DNA of 64,000 nt from Roseomonas sp. (GTDB lineage Bacteria; Pseudomonadota; Alphaproteobacteria; Acetobacterales; Acetobacteraceae), in NCBI GenBank assembly GCA_020249775.1, contig JADCFA010000002.1, positions 186,001 to 250,000 on the forward strand. Direction: 5' to 3'. The notes beneath the pieces are model-generated. The model ran no database searches and was not told the origin of the DNA. It worked only from the letters and a program-made list of their open reading frames with translations. Position numbers and translations under genes: made by a program. This document shows positions 53,385 through 63,106 of the stretch, piece by piece (the stretch's first letter is position 1; every line of letters begins with the position of its first letter).

Positions 53385-53400
53385 CCAGGCAATGGCCTGG
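53385..53400 (+). repeat. Short perfect hairpin between the LLM oxidoreductase and SDR genes
   Basis: CCAGGC (53385-53390) and GCCTGG (53395-53400) form a 6-bp stem with an AATG loop, 13 bases after the upstream stop. A-rich sequence rather than a T-tract follows, and the SDR ribosome site GGGAGGG comes next. It may tune downstream expression; termination is not supported. Confidence 0.35.
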
Positions 53401-53422
53401 CAAGAATAAACGGGAGGGCAAG

Positions 53423-54199
53423 ATGCGTTTCACGAACAAGGTTGCGCTGATCACCGCAGCCGCAAGTGGCATTGGCCGTGCCAGTGCCGATATCATGGCC
53501 AGCGAAGGTGCGCTGGTGGTGATGGTGGATAAGGATGAGGCGAAACTCTCTGCCGCCGTCACCGCGATCAACAATACCATTGCGGCGCATGGCGGCGCGG
53601 CTGAAGCCATGCCCGCCGATGCCTTGGATGAGGCACAGGTAAATGCGTTGGTCGCTGATATCGCGCGCCGGCATGGCCGTATTGATATTCTGGTGAATGC
53701 GGTGGGCGGCAGCACCATCATCGCCGATCCCGCTGCTACCACGGAAAAATTGACACTCACGGAATGGCAGGCGCTGCTGCATTTCAATCTGACGGGCACT
53801 TTCCTGTTCACCCACGCGGTTCTGCCCGTGATGCAGCGGCAGAAATCGGGCAAGATCGTCAACCTTGCTTCTATCGCCGGGCGTGGTTTGAGTGAGGCGA
53901 GCTCCTCAGCCTATGCCACCGCCAAGGGTGGGATTGCGGCCTTCACCAAGAAGCTGGCGATGGAACAGGGACCCAATGGCATTAATGTGAATGCGATTGC
54001 GCCGGCAACCACACTCACGGAACGTATTGGCCCGCGCTGGCATCAGAAGCCGCCGGAAGAACGCGAAGCCGATATCAATCGCACACCGCTGCGCCGCATG
54101 GGGCTCGCAAGTGATCAGGCGAAGGTGCTGTGCTTCCTGGCGTCATCAGATGCGGATTTCGTTACGGGCCTCACGATTGATGTGACGGGGGGGATTTGA
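53423..54199 (+). CDS. SDR family oxidoreductase
   Basis: A 258-residue short-chain dehydrogenase. The cofactor site is TAAASGIGRASADIMAS with VDKDEAKLS after strand 2, suggesting NAD preference. NAVGG replaces the usual NNAG, LASIAGRGLSEASSSAYATAK holds the catalytic Ser-Tyr-Lys, and the end FVTGLTIDVTGGI is typical. Substrate unknown. Its stop lies 3 bp before the next ATG, so it is co-translated with the hydroxyacid dehydrogenase. Confidence 0.88.
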   Translation: MRFTNKVALITAAASGIGRASADIMASEGALVVMVDKDEAKLSAAVTAINNTIAAHGGAAEAMPADALDEAQVNALVADIARRHGRIDILVNAVGGSTIIADPAATTEKLTLTEWQALLHFNLTGTFLFTHAVLPVMQRQKSGKIVNLASIAGRGLSEASSSAYATAKGGIAAFTKKLAMEQGPNGINVNAIAPATTLTERIGPRWHQKPPEEREADINRTPLRRMGLASDQAKVLCFLASSDADFVTGLTIDVTGGI

Positions 54200-54201
54200 T
54201 C

Positions 54202-55092
54202 ATGGCGGATAAGATCGGTTTTGTCGGGCTTGGCGCCATGGGTGGGCCCATGGCGCGCAATCTGCTCAAGGCCGGCTTTGGCCTGGTGGTCCATGATATT
54301 GATCCACGCAAGGTGCAGGCTCTGTCAGAAGCGGGCGCTGAGGTTGCGCATGCACCGGAAGCTATCGCACGGCAATGTGCGCATTCGATCTGCATGGTGG
54401 AAACCACAGCCCAGGCAGAATCCGTGATCCGTGGTTTCGCCGCTGGCGCCGCGCCAGGCCATATCGTGATTTGCATGAGCACGGTTGATGTCACCGCGCT
54501 GCGTGCGCTTGGTGAGGAACTATCTGCCAAAGGCATCATGCTGCTGGATGCGCCCGTATCAGGCGGGACCAAGGGCGCGGCAGCAGGCACGCTTTCGGTG
54601 ATTTGCGGCGGCCCTTCTGAGGCTTTTGCGGCTTGTGAAGCCATGTTCCGCGCGATGGGGGCGAATGTTTTTCACATGGGTGATCTTGGCACGGGCCTCG
54701 CCATGAAGCTGATCAATAATATGCTGTTGCAAATTCAGGTGGTGGCGATTGCGGAAGGTATGGTGCTCGGTGCCAAGGCCGGGCTTGATGCTGAACGCGT
54801 GATCGAGGTGCTGCGCGTCAGCACCGGCCGATCAGAAGCGCTGGAGCGCTCCGGGCCGCGCATGATGGCGCGGGATTTCTCGCCTTCTGGCACCACGGAT
54901 ATTTCCTACAAGGATCAGGAATTGCAGACCGCGCTCGCCAAGGCGCTGGGCGTGCCCATGATGCTCGCGAATGTCTCGCAGCAGTTTTATCAGATGGCGC
55001 GCACGGCAGGCTATGGCAAGGAAGATGGCTCGGCCGTTGTGAAGGTGATCGAAGGCCTAGCTGGCGTCACACTTGGCGCGAAGCGGGGGTAA
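54202..55092 (+). CDS. NAD(P)-dependent beta-hydroxyacid dehydrogenase (HIBADH family)
   Basis: A 296-residue enzyme. The N-terminal Rossmann motif is IGFVGLGAMGGPMARNLLKAG, DAPVSGGTKGAAAGTLSV is the substrate loop, and GTGLAMKLINNML carries the catalytic Lys. DISYKDQELQTALAKALGVP is the C-terminal block. Family members oxidise 3-hydroxyisobutyrate, tartronate semialdehyde or related acids. ATG 54202 after GGGGGGG is preferred to TTG 54196. Confidence 0.88.
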   Translation: MADKIGFVGLGAMGGPMARNLLKAGFGLVVHDIDPRKVQALSEAGAEVAHAPEAIARQCAHSICMVETTAQAESVIRGFAAGAAPGHIVICMSTVDVTALRALGEELSAKGIMLLDAPVSGGTKGAAAGTLSVICGGPSEAFAACEAMFRAMGANVFHMGDLGTGLAMKLINNMLLQIQVVAIAEGMVLGAKAGLDAERVIEVLRVSTGRSEALERSGPRMMARDFSPSGTTDISYKDQELQTALAKALGVPMMLANVSQQFYQMARTAGYGKEDGSAVVKVIEGLAGVTLGAKRG

Positions 55093-55101
55093 TTCCCTGT
55101 C

Positions 55102-57021
55102 TCACGCCCGCGCGGGCAAGTGCATTTCTGCCTTGCCAAGGGCCGCCAGTGCCGTCGCCACAATTTGCGGCGCATTCAGCCCCGCCTGGTCATATTGCTT
55201 GCGCGGCGCATCGTGATCAATGAAGACATCCGGCAGGCACATTGGCCGGATTTTCAACCCGCGATCCATCAGCCCGCGTGTCGCCAGATGATGCATGACA
55301 ATGCCGCTGAAGCCGAGCATGGAGCCTTCTTCAATCGTGATCAGCACCTCATGCTCGCGCGCCAGGCGTTCCACCAAGGCGGTATCTAGCGGCTTGGCGA
55401 AGCGCGCATCGGCAACCGTGCAGGAAAGCCCGTGCGTTGCCAATTCATCCGCGGCCTTCAGGCATTCCTGCAAGCGCGCCCCATAGGACAGGATCGCAAT
55501 CGCAGTGCCTTCGCGCAGCACGCGGCCCTTGCCGAGTTCCAGCACCGAACCGCGCTTGGGCAATTCAAGACCAAAACCCTCACCGCGCGGATAGCGGAAG
55601 GCGGAAGGCCGATCATCAATCGCAGCGGCAGTTGCGACCATATGCATCAGCTCCACCTCATCGGCGGCGGCCATCAGCACCATATTGGGCAGGCAGCCGA
55701 GATAGGCGATATCGAAAGACCCCGCATGGGTTGCGCCATCCGCGCCAACCAAGCCCGCGCGGTCCATGCCAAAGCGCACCGGCAAGGATTGTAGCGCCAC
55801 ATCATGCATGATCTGGTCATAGGCGCGCTGCAAAAAGGTCGAATAGATGGCGCAAAAGGGCTTGAGCCCTTCAGTCGCAAGCCCCGCCGCAAAGGTCACC
55901 GCATGTTGTTCGGCGATGCCGACATCAAAACTCCGGCGCGGGAATTTTTTGGCGAATGAATCAAGTCCCGTACCGGATGGCATGGCGGCATTGATGGCGA
56001 CGATGCGCTCATCGGCTTCCGCTTCCGCGATCAGCGCATTGGCGAAGACCTTGGTGAAGGAAGGCGGGCCGGGCGGCGCCTTGGCCTGTTCGCCGGTGAC
56101 AACATTGAATTTCACCACACCGTGATATTTGTCTGGTGCGGATTCCGCCGGCGCATAGCCCTTGCCCTTTTGCGTCACCACATGCAAAAGGATAGGGCCC
56201 TGATGATCCGTGTCGCGCAGATTGCGTAGAATGGGCAGCAAATGATCAAGATCATGCCCATCCACCGGGCCGACATAATAGAAGCCCAGTTCCTCGAATA
56301 ACGTGCCGCCAGTCAGCAGCCCGCGCGCATATTCATCAGCGCGCCGCGCCGCGCGTTCCAAAGGTGCGGGGAAACGCTTGGCAAGCCGCGCCATCATGTC
56401 GCGCAGCGAAAGAAAGGGGCGCGATGAAATCAGCTTGGATAAATAGGCACTCATCGCGCCCACAGGTGGGGCGATGGACATGTCATTATCGTTCAGGACA
56501 ACGATCAAATTGGCCTTTGATGCGCCGGCATTGTTCATCGCCTCATAAGCCATGCCGGCACTCATGGCGCCATCGCCAATGACGGCAATCACATGACGAT
56601 CCTTGCCCTGTAATTGGCTGCCAATCGCCATACCCAACCCGGCGGAGATACTGGTCGAGGAATGCGCCGCACCGAAGGGGTCGTATTCGCTCTCACTCCG
56701 TTTGGTGAAGCCGGAAAGTCCTCCGCCTTGACGGAGCGTGCGAATGCGGTCGCGCCGCCCGGTCAAAATCTTGTGCGGATAGGCCTGATGCCCGACATCC
56801 CAGATCAGCCGATCATGCGGTGTGTCGAAAACCGCATGAACCGCAACGGTCAATTCCACCACACCAAGCGATGCACCAAGATGCCCTCCGGTGACGGAAA
56901 CGGCATCAATTGTCTCGGCGCGCAATTCCTCTGCCAGGCGTTTCAACTGATCGGCGGAGAAATTGCGCAAATCGCTTGGGATCGAAACGCGATCAAGCAT
57001 GGGCGTGACAGGACGGTTCAT
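55102..57021 (-). CDS. dxs: 1-deoxy-D-xylulose-5-phosphate synthase
   Basis: A 639-residue thiamine-pyrophosphate enzyme that condenses pyruvate and glyceraldehyde-3-P, the first step of the MEP isoprenoid pathway. [18 protein letters not shown] and [15 protein letters not shown] are N-terminal blocks, [18 protein letters not shown] the TPP-binding motif, and [17 protein letters not shown] contains the catalytic Glu. It directly abuts ispA (0 bp), forming xseB-ispA-dxs. It needs TPP, the effector of the riboswitch at 41.9 kb, though it has none itself. Confidence 0.95.
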   Translation of the reverse strand: MNRPVTPMLDRVSIPSDLRNFSADQLKRLAEELRAETIDAVSVTGGHLGASLGVVELTVAVHAVFDTPHDRLIWDVGHQAYPHKILTGRRDRIRTLRQGGGLSGFTKRSESEYDPFGAAHSSTSISAGLGMAIGSQLQGKDRHVIAVIGDGAMSAGMAYEAMNNAGASKANLIVVLNDNDMSIAPPVGAMSAYLSKLISSRPFLSLRDMMARLAKRFPAPLERAARRADEYARGLLTGGTLFEELGFYYVGPVDGHDLDHLLPILRNLRDTDHQGPILLHVVTQKGKGYAPAESAPDKYHGVVKFNVVTGEQAKAPPGPPSFTKVFANALIAEAEADERIVAINAAMPSGTGLDSFAKKFPRRSFDVGIAEQHAVTFAAGLATEGLKPFCAIYSTFLQRAYDQIMHDVALQSLPVRFGMDRAGLVGADGATHAGSFDIAYLGCLPNMVLMAAADEVELMHMVATAAAIDDRPSAFRYPRGEGFGLELPKRGSVLELGKGRVLREGTAIAILSYGARLQECLKAADELATHGLSCTVADARFAKPLDTALVERLAREHEVLITIEEGSMLGFSGIVMHHLATRGLMDRGLKIRPMCLPDVFIDHDAPRKQYDQAGLNAPQIVATALAALGKAEMHLPARA

Positions 57022-57939
57022 TTAACTTCTCCGCGCGATAGTATAATCCGCGAGCGTGCGCAAATGCGCCGCCGCTTCCCCTAAAGCATCCAGTTGATCC
57101 TGCGCCTGGGCGGCAAGCCGTTCCGCTTGCAGCCTGGCGCGTTCAACACCCAAAAGCCCGACCAAAGTGGCCTTGCCCGCATCGGCATCCTTGCCGGTGC
57201 GCTTGCCGGTTTCCTCGGTAGATGCGGTTGCATCCAGCACATCATCGGCAATCTGAAAGGCAGCGCCCAGATCGCGGCCATAGGCGGAAAGCGCATGCCG
57301 TAACTGGATCGGCGCCTTGCCAAGAATGGCGCCGGCTTCAGCGGAAAATTCAATCAGCTTGCCGGTTTTCAGCAATTGCAGTCGGCCGATTTCCGCTTCT
57401 TCCAAGGGCCGGCCGGCTTCTTCCGCCAGCATATCCAGCATCTGCCCGCCGCACATGCCGCGCGCACCGGCTGCACGCGCCAAGGCGCGACAGAGTTCCG
57501 CCCGCACGGCAGGGTCCGGATGCGTATCGGGTTCGCTTAACACCAAAAAAGCCTGGGTTTGCAGCGCATCGCCCGCCAGCACGGCGGTTGCCTCATCAAA
57601 GGCGCGATGCACGGTGGGCTTGCCGCGGCGCAGATCATCATCATCCATGCAGGGCAGATCATCATGCACCAGGGAATAGGCGTGCAGCATTTCAATCGCT
57701 GCCGCCACGCGCAGTGCGGCGTCACGCGCCACACCGAATTGCGCCGCGCCTTCCAGTACCAAGAAACCGCGCAGCCTTTTGCCGCCGCCCATGCTGGCAT
57801 AGCGCATGGCTTCAAATAGCCGCGCCTCATCGCCTTCCGGTGGTGGGATCAGCGCATCAAGCGCGCGATCAATCTCCGCAGCCGCCGCTGCCATGGCGGA
57901 AGCAAGGGCCTTGGCGGGATCGGGCGGGGTGGCGAGCAT
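57022..57939 (-). CDS. ispA: Farnesyl diphosphate synthase (short-chain polyprenyl synthase)
   Basis: A 305-residue prenyltransferase. The first Asp-rich motif is LVHDDLPCMDDDDLRRGKPT with the two-residue insertion typical of bacterial FPP synthases, and the second is FQIADDVLDAT. GGGKRLRGFLVLEGA binds IPP. It supplies FPP for undecaprenol, ubiquinone and carotenoid or hopanoid routes. Between xseB (8 bp upstream) and dxs (adjacent), the classic proteobacterial order. Confidence 0.93.
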   Translation of the reverse strand: MLATPPDPAKALASAMAAAAAEIDRALDALIPPPEGDEARLFEAMRYASMGGGKRLRGFLVLEGAAQFGVARDAALRVAAAIEMLHAYSLVHDDLPCMDDDDLRRGKPTVHRAFDEATAVLAGDALQTQAFLVLSEPDTHPDPAVRAELCRALARAAGARGMCGGQMLDMLAEEAGRPLEEAEIGRLQLLKTGKLIEFSAEAGAILGKAPIQLRHALSAYGRDLGAAFQIADDVLDATASTEETGKRTGKDADAGKATLVGLLGVERARLQAERLAAQAQDQLDALGEAAAHLRTLADYTIARRS

Positions 57940-57947
57940 GCGGCGCC

Positions 57948-58208
57948 TTACTCCACGTCTCGCAGGGAAGGCCCGGCCGCGCCTTCCACAATGGCTTGGA
58001 TTTTCTGCTCCGCTTCGGCGAGCTTCGCCTCACAATGGCGCTTCAGCGCCGCACCGCGCTGATAGGCGGTGACCGAGGCTTCCAAAGCGCCCTTGCCGCT
58101 TTCCAATTCCCGCACGATCGCCTCCAGCTCCGCGAGCGCTTGCTCGAAGGAAAGGGCGGCGATATCGGACGGCAAGGTTCCAGCCGTCTCGCTTGGTGTA
58201 CGTTCCAT
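57948..58208 (-). CDS. xseB: Exodeoxyribonuclease VII small subunit
   Basis: An 86-residue, mainly helical protein. LSFEQALAELEAIVRELESG and the following LEASVTAYQRGAALKRHCEA, with AEQKIQAI, are the full XseB pattern. Several copies bind one XseA to form the single-strand-specific exonuclease. xseA is not in the window. First gene of the xseB-ispA-dxs operon. Confidence 0.92.
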   Translation of the reverse strand: MERTPSETAGTLPSDIAALSFEQALAELEAIVRELESGKGALEASVTAYQRGAALKRHCEAKLAEAEQKIQAIVEGAAGPSLRDVE

Positions 58209-58241
58209 ACTGTCAGCCTAGCCTTACTTATGTGGAAAAGT

Positions 58242-59210
58242 CTATTCCGGTTCGATGCCCGCGGTACGAATTGCTGAGGTCCAGCGCTGGGTCTCGGATT
58301 TGACGAAGGCGGCAGCCTCTTCCGGGGTGGAGGTGGCAACCACCATCCCGAAGCCCGAAGACAGTCTTTCGCGCAAATCGGCCTGTTCCCCGGCGCGGCG
58401 GACGGCGGCATTCAGGCGGGAAACCGCAATGGCCGGCGTGCCGGCGGGCACGAAAAGCCCAAACCAGGCCGTGATCTGATAGCCGGGAAGGTTGCCGGCC
58501 TCGGCCACCGTTGGGATTTCCGGCAGCATGGCGGAACGCTGCGGCGCGGTGATGCCAAGGATGCGAAGCTTCCCTTCACGGGCCTGCGGCAGGATAACCA
58601 ATTGATCCGCCACGAAAAAATCAACCCGCCCCGCCAGCAAATCCTGCACCGCCAAGGGCGAGGAGCGATAGGGCACGCGGAGCATCTTCACCCCCGCCAT
58701 ATGTGCCATCAGCTCGGTCGAGACCTGCTGAGAGGACGACGCGGAGGCATAGGTGATGCCCTCGGGCTTGGTTTTCGCCTCGGCCAGCAGCTCGGCCAGA
58801 TTCTGCCAGCGAGATTCGGCACGGACCGCGACCAGCAGAGGGACGGAACCAAGGGTCGAGACCGGGATGAAGGCGTTTTCCACATCAAAAGGCACGCGCT
58901 TGAACAGCGCCCCGGCGGCGGCATTGGTGGAATTGGTGCCGATCAGCACGGTCAGCCCATCGGGCGTGGCGCGGGCCACGGCCTCGGCGCCGATCAGCCC
59001 ATTGGCGCCGGCGCGGTTTTCCACCACGACATTCTGGCCCAGGGTTTCGCGCATTTTCTCGGTAAAGACGCGCGCGACGGTATCGGTGGCGGAGCCCGGC
59101 GCGAAGGGCACAATGGCGCGCACCGGGCCGGGCGGCCATTCCTGCGCGCTGGCGAGGCGCGGCGCTAAAGCTGCGGCCGGTAGGGCAGCGAGAAGATGAC
59201 GACGGCGCAT
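58242..59210 (-). CDS. Bug/TctC family periplasmic substrate-binding protein
   Basis: A 322-residue protein with a Tat-like signal peptide (MRRRHLLAALPAAALAPRL) and Bug motifs: PVRAIVPFAPGSATDTVAR, VVENRAGANGLIGAEAVA, TYASASSSQQVSTELMAH. Bug proteins hold small organic acids or amides in the periplasm. No TctAB subunits are adjacent and the neighbours are unrelated, so its transporter is unknown. Second intact Bug gene in the window. Confidence 0.92.
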   Translation of the reverse strand: MRRRHLLAALPAAALAPRLASAQEWPPGPVRAIVPFAPGSATDTVARVFTEKMRETLGQNVVVENRAGANGLIGAEAVARATPDGLTVLIGTNSTNAAAGALFKRVPFDVENAFIPVSTLGSVPLLVAVRAESRWQNLAELLAEAKTKPEGITYASASSSQQVSTELMAHMAGVKMLRVPYRSSPLAVQDLLAGRVDFFVADQLVILPQAREGKLRILGITAPQRSAMLPEIPTVAEAGNLPGYQITAWFGLFVPAGTPAIAVSRLNAAVRRAGEQADLRERLSSGFGMVVATSTPEEAAAFVKSETQRWTSAIRTAGIEPE

Positions 59211-59271
59211 GGCGGACCTCTTTGTTATGTGCTGCTGGGATTTGGGGGTGCGGGGCAGTCCCGCGCAAGGG

Positions 59272-60201
59272 CTAATTGAGCATCAGCGCGCGAACATGCG
59301 CCGCAACCGAAGCGCCAAGCGCATCCAGATCATAGCCCCCCTCCAGCACGGAAACCACGCGCCCATCGGCATGGCGCGCGGCCAGCGCGCAGAGCTCTTC
59401 GGTGATCCAGGCGAAATCCGTCTCTGTCAGCCGCAACTGCGCCAGCGGGTCCGCGACATGCGCGTCAAACCCGGCCGAGATGATTAGCAGATCAGGCGCG
59501 AAGGCGTCCAAAGCGGGCAGCAACAATTTCTCCCATACGGCACGAAACGCGGCGCCATCGGCGCCGGGCGGCAGCGTCGCGTTGAAGATATTGCCCACAC
59601 CCCTTTCCTGCGGCGCGCCGGTGCCGGGGTAAAGCGGCCATTGATGCGATGAAGCGAGCATCAGCAATGCGTCAGCCTCAAAACAGGCTTGCGTGCCATT
59701 GCCGTGATGCACATCGAAATCAGCGACGGCAACGCGCTTGAGCCCATGCGCGGCCTGGGCGTGGCGCGCGGCAATCGCGGCATTGGCGAAAAGGCAAAAC
59801 CCCATGGGGCGCGCTGGTTCAGCGTGATGGCCAGGCGGGCGTGTGGCGCAAAAGGCATGGCGGATGGGGCCGGTGCAGACGGCATCCACCGCCGCCACTG
59901 CCGCGCCGGCGCTCCGCAAGGCAGCCTCAATACTGCCGTGCGAGAGGATGGTATCGGCATCCAAGGCCACACGATCACCCTCGGCGGGTGCCGAATCCAG
60001 AATCGCTTGCAGATAGGCTTCCGGATGCACGCGCAGGATTTGTTCGCGCGTGGCGCGCGGCGCTTCGGCGCGCGGCAGGGCGCTGAAGGCTTCCGCTTCC
60101 AAGGTGCGGGTTACGGCACGCCAACGGTCCGGGCATTCCGGGTGATGGGGGCCGGGATCATGCGCCACACAGGCGGCATGGGTCAGGATCAGCACACTCA
60201 T
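59272..60201 (-). CDS. Histone deacetylase-fold amidohydrolase
   Basis: A 309-residue arginase/deacetylase-fold enzyme. HDPGPHHPECPDRWRAV is the N-terminal block, RPPGHHAEPARPMGFCLFAN the active-site His pair, VADFDVHHGNGTQACF metal ligands, and LIISAGFDAHVADPL the last Asp. Bacterial members remove acetyl groups from polyamines, lysines or acetoin-related substrates. ATG 60201 (MSVLILTH) overlaps the tusA stop by 4 bp and is preferred over a longer frame. Confidence 0.9.
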   Translation of the reverse strand: MSVLILTHAACVAHDPGPHHPECPDRWRAVTRTLEAEAFSALPRAEAPRATREQILRVHPEAYLQAILDSAPAEGDRVALDADTILSHGSIEAALRSAGAAVAAVDAVCTGPIRHAFCATRPPGHHAEPARPMGFCLFANAAIAARHAQAAHGLKRVAVADFDVHHGNGTQACFEADALLMLASSHQWPLYPGTGAPQERGVGNIFNATLPPGADGAAFRAVWEKLLLPALDAFAPDLLIISAGFDAHVADPLAQLRLTETDFAWITEELCALAARHADGRVVSVLEGGYDLDALGASVAAHVRALMLN

Positions 60202-60437
60202 GCTGGCGTGTCGTCGCGCTTGCGGATCACGAAACGATAGCTGCCCTGATCTTCGGAAAAGGCCAGCAGCGCATGGCCGGTTTCCCGACAAAAGGCGTTG
60301 AAATCCGCAACCGAGGCCGGGTCGGTGGCCAGCACGGTCAGCCGCGCGCCGCCCGCCATGCCGCGCAAGGCCTTGTTCGCCTTCAGCACCGGCAAGGGGC
60401 AGGTCAGGCCCTTCACATCCAGAATCGTCTCACTCAT
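60198..60437 (-). CDS. TusA/SirA family sulfur carrier protein
   Basis: A 79-residue TusA-fold protein. LDVKGLTCPLPVLKANKAL has the CPxP motif whose Cys carries persulfide sulfur. TusA relays sulfur for tRNA 2-thiolation, molybdenum cofactor or sulfur metabolism. It is co-translated with the deacetylase-fold gene. TusBCDE genes are not nearby, so the exact pathway is open. Confidence 0.9.
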   Translation of the reverse strand: MSETILDVKGLTCPLPVLKANKALRGMAGGARLTVLATDPASVADFNAFCRETGHALLAFSEDQGSYRFVIRKRDDTPA

Positions 60438-60517
60438 GCATTCTCTTCCACCATGCCTCGCGTATCGCCGCCAGTTCAGGCTTGCGGCGCCGCGCTGCCT
60501 TGACCAAGACTAATAGC

Positions 60518-61408
60518 ATGAAACTCGGCATTGATCTGGGCGGCACCAAGACCGAAATCGTGGCCCTTGGCGATGATGGCGCCGTGCTGCTGCGCGAACG
60601 CCGTGCGAGCCCCGCCGCCTATGACGGCGTTTTGGCGACCATCGCCGCGCTGGTGCGCGATGCCGAAGCGCGGCTTGGCAAGCAGGGCAGCATCGGCATC
60701 GGCATTCCAGGCAGCCCGAGCCCCGTGACTGGCCTGGTGCGCAATGCCAATTCCCAGGCCCTGAATGGCCGCGCCTTGAAGCAGGATTTGGAAGTGCTGC
60801 TTGGGCGCCCGGTGCGCATCAGCAATGACGCGAATTGCCTGGCTATGAGTGAGGCCGCCAATGGCGCCGGCGCGGGCCACAACACGGTATTCGCCGTGAT
60901 CATCGGCACCGGGGTTGGTGCGGGCATTGTCTCGGCCGGGCGGATTCTCGATGGGCCGAATGGCACCGGCGGCGAATGGGGCCATGTGCCGCTACCCTGG
61001 ATGCGGCCTGAGGAATTTCCCGGGCCTCGCTGCTGGTGCGGCCAGCATGGCTGTCTGGAAACTTTCCTATCCGGCCCAGCCTTGGCGGCGGATTGCGATG
61101 GGCCGGGGGCGCGTGATGCCTCTGGCCTGCCGGCGCGGGCTGCGGGGGGCGATCAGCGCGCGCAAGCCGCCTTGGCGCGGCACGCGGATCGGCTGGCGCG
61201 GGCCTTGGCGATGATTGCGAATATCCTTGACCCCGATGTGATCGTGCTGGGTGGGGGCTTGTCCAATATGGCGCATCTTTATCGTGATGTGCCCGGGCTG
61301 ATGGCGCGGCATGGCTTTGGCGATGTGGCGCGCACGCCGGTGGTGCAGGCGAAGCATGGCGATTCCTCGGGCGTTTTTGGCGCGGCGCGGCTTTGGGATG
61401 CGCCATGA
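60518..61408 (+). CDS. ROK family sugar kinase
   Basis: A 296-residue ROK kinase. The ATP phosphate motif is GIDLGGTKTEIVALGD, the sugar-binding segment is ISNDANCLAMSEA, and the zinc motif is CWCGQHGCLETFLSG. EWGHVPLPWM carries the catalytic-loop Glu/His. Fructose, GlcNAc, ManNAc and glucose kinases share this pattern, so the substrate is open. ATG 60518 fits the family N-terminus better than a 5' extension. Its TGA overlaps the next ATG. Confidence 0.9.
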   Translation: MKLGIDLGGTKTEIVALGDDGAVLLRERRASPAAYDGVLATIAALVRDAEARLGKQGSIGIGIPGSPSPVTGLVRNANSQALNGRALKQDLEVLLGRPVRISNDANCLAMSEAANGAGAGHNTVFAVIIGTGVGAGIVSAGRILDGPNGTGGEWGHVPLPWMRPEEFPGPRCWCGQHGCLETFLSGPALAADCDGPGARDASGLPARAAGGDQRAQAALARHADRLARALAMIANILDPDVIVLGGGLSNMAHLYRDVPGLMARHGFGDVARTPVVQAKHGDSSGVFGAARLWDAP

Positions 61409-61794
61409 TGGCGCGCGCCGTCAAAGCCGGAGCGGTCTATTTCCTGCTGCTTTATGTGGTTGGCTTCATCTTGGGTGCGACGCGGGAATTCCTGCTGGCG
61501 CCGCGCCTTGGCGTGGCGATGGCGAGTGCGCTTGAGGCGATCCCGATGTTCGCCGCCATTTTCCACTTCGCGCCGCTGATTGCGCGGCGTTTTGGCATCC
61601 CGCCGAAATCCGGCGAGCGCATCACCGTGGGCCTGGTTGGCCTTGCGCTGCTGATCGGCGCTGAAATCGCCATGACGCGGGCGATGCGCGGCCTTTCGCC
61701 CGAGCAATGGCTGGCGCATTTCGTAAGTTTCGAGGGTGCGATCTATGCCGTGTTGCTGGCCTGCTTTGCCGCCATGCCCTGGCTGAGGCGCTAG
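61405..61794 (+). CDS. Hypothetical membrane protein
   Basis: A 129-residue protein with about four membrane segments (AVYFLLLYVVGFILGATREF, AMASALEAIPMFAAIFHFA, VGLVGLALLIGAEIAMT, EGAIYAVLLACFAAMPWL). Acidic and basic residues inside spans (GATREFLLAPRLG) may be functional. ATG 61405 is in ATGA with the ROK stop; 61408 is one codon later. Family not recognised. The dinB GTG follows by 3 bp. Confidence 0.72.
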   Translation: MMARAVKAGAVYFLLLYVVGFILGATREFLLAPRLGVAMASALEAIPMFAAIFHFAPLIARRFGIPPKSGERITVGLVGLALLIGAEIAMTRAMRGLSPEQWLAHFVSFEGAIYAVLLACFAAMPWLRR

Positions 61795-61797
61795 ACT

Positions 61798-63087
61798 GTG
61801 CCGGCACTTTGCCGCGACTGCTTCCATCACGCGGCGGATGGTTTCATGCGCTGCCCTTCCTGTGGCTCTCGTCGTGTCATTGCCCATCCTGACCTGTTCC
61901 GCCTGACGGTTGCGCATATTGATTGCGATGCCTTCTACGCCAGCGTCGAAAAGCGCGACCGGCCGGAATTGGCCACACGCCCGGTGATTGTGGGTGGCGG
62001 CACGCGCGGCGTGGTGGCGGCCTGTTGCTATATCGCGCGGCTATCGGGCGTGCGCAGCGCCATGCCCATGTTCAAGGCGCGCGCCGCCTGCCCCGATGCG
62101 GTGGTGATCAAGCCCGATATCGCCAAATACGCCCATGAAGGGGCGCGCATCCGCGCCATGATGGAAGCCCTCACCCCCTTGGTGCAGCCGCTCTCAATAG
62201 ATGAGGCCGTGCTCGATTTGCGCGGGACCGAAGCCCTGCACAATGCGCCCCCCGCCGTGGTGCTGGCGCGCTTCGCCCTGGCGGTGGAGCGCGAGGTGGG
62301 GGTCACCGTTTCGGTTGGCCTCGCCGCAAATCGGCTGATGGCGAAGCTTGCCGCAGAGCGTGACAAGCCAAGGGGCTTTGCCGTGATCGGTCCGGGGGAA
62401 GCTGCCGCCTGGCTCGCGCCACAATCGGTTGCGGTGCTGCCGGGCGTGGGGCCGGCGATGGCGAAGCGGCTGGCGGCAGCGGGCTTTGTGCGCCTTGGGC
62501 AATTGGCCGCCTTGGATGCGCGCGCTGCCCTGGCGCGCTTTGGTGCGGATGGCCCCGCGCTGGTGGCGCGCGCACGGGGCGAGGATGATCGCCCCGTGAA
62601 CCCAGCGCGAGAGACGAAAAGCATCAGTGCCGAGACGACATTCGATACGGACATCTCCGCGCCGGCAGCCTTGGAGGCACCGCTTTGGCGGCTTTGCGAA
62701 AAGCTCGCGCGGCGCCTCAAGGAAAAGGGGCTGGCGGCGGCGGGCGTGGTGCTGAAGTTGAAATCCGCTGATTTCGCACTCCGCACCCGGTCTCAGCGGC
62801 TTGCGGAACCAAGCCTATTGCCAGAGGTGATTTTCGCCACCGCCAAGCCAATGTTGCAGAAGGAAGCCGATGGTACGGCCTTTCGCCTGATTGGCATTGG
62901 CGCCCAGCCCTTGGCGCCGGCGGACCAGGCGGATCGCGGCGATCTTGCGGATCCGGAGGCGCCGCGCCGGGCCGCACGCTGGAAGGCAATGGAGGCGCTG
63001 CGCGCGCGCTTTGGAGAGGATGCGATCATGGCCGGGCGAGGCTTTACGCCCAAACCGCCCTCGGCCGCGCCGGACAAAGGCGAATAA
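61798..63087 (+). CDS. dinB: DNA polymerase IV (Y-family) with N-terminal zinc ribbon
   Basis: A 429-residue translesion polymerase. The palm motif is AHIDCDAFYASVEKRDRPEL, SIDEAVLDLRGT holds the catalytic SIDE acidic pair, and GLAANRLMAKLAAERDKPRG and VLPGVGPAMAKRLAAAGF (helix-hairpin-helix) follow. The extra N-terminus has CRDC and CPSCGS, a probable zinc ribbon found in some alphaproteobacterial DinB. GTG 61798 includes the ribbon. No LexA site was identified. Confidence 0.93.
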   Translation: MPALCRDCFHHAADGFMRCPSCGSRRVIAHPDLFRLTVAHIDCDAFYASVEKRDRPELATRPVIVGGGTRGVVAACCYIARLSGVRSAMPMFKARAACPDAVVIKPDIAKYAHEGARIRAMMEALTPLVQPLSIDEAVLDLRGTEALHNAPPAVVLARFALAVEREVGVTVSVGLAANRLMAKLAAERDKPRGFAVIGPGEAAAWLAPQSVAVLPGVGPAMAKRLAAAGFVRLGQLAALDARAALARFGADGPALVARARGEDDRPVNPARETKSISAETTFDTDISAPAALEAPLWRLCEKLARRLKEKGLAAAGVVLKLKSADFALRTRSQRLAEPSLLPEVIFATAKPMLQKEADGTAFRLIGIGAQPLAPADQADRGDLADPEAPRRAARWKAMEALRARFGEDAIMAGRGFTPKPPSAAPDKGE

Positions 63088-63106
63088 CGCTCGGCCCGGG
63101 CGGAAT

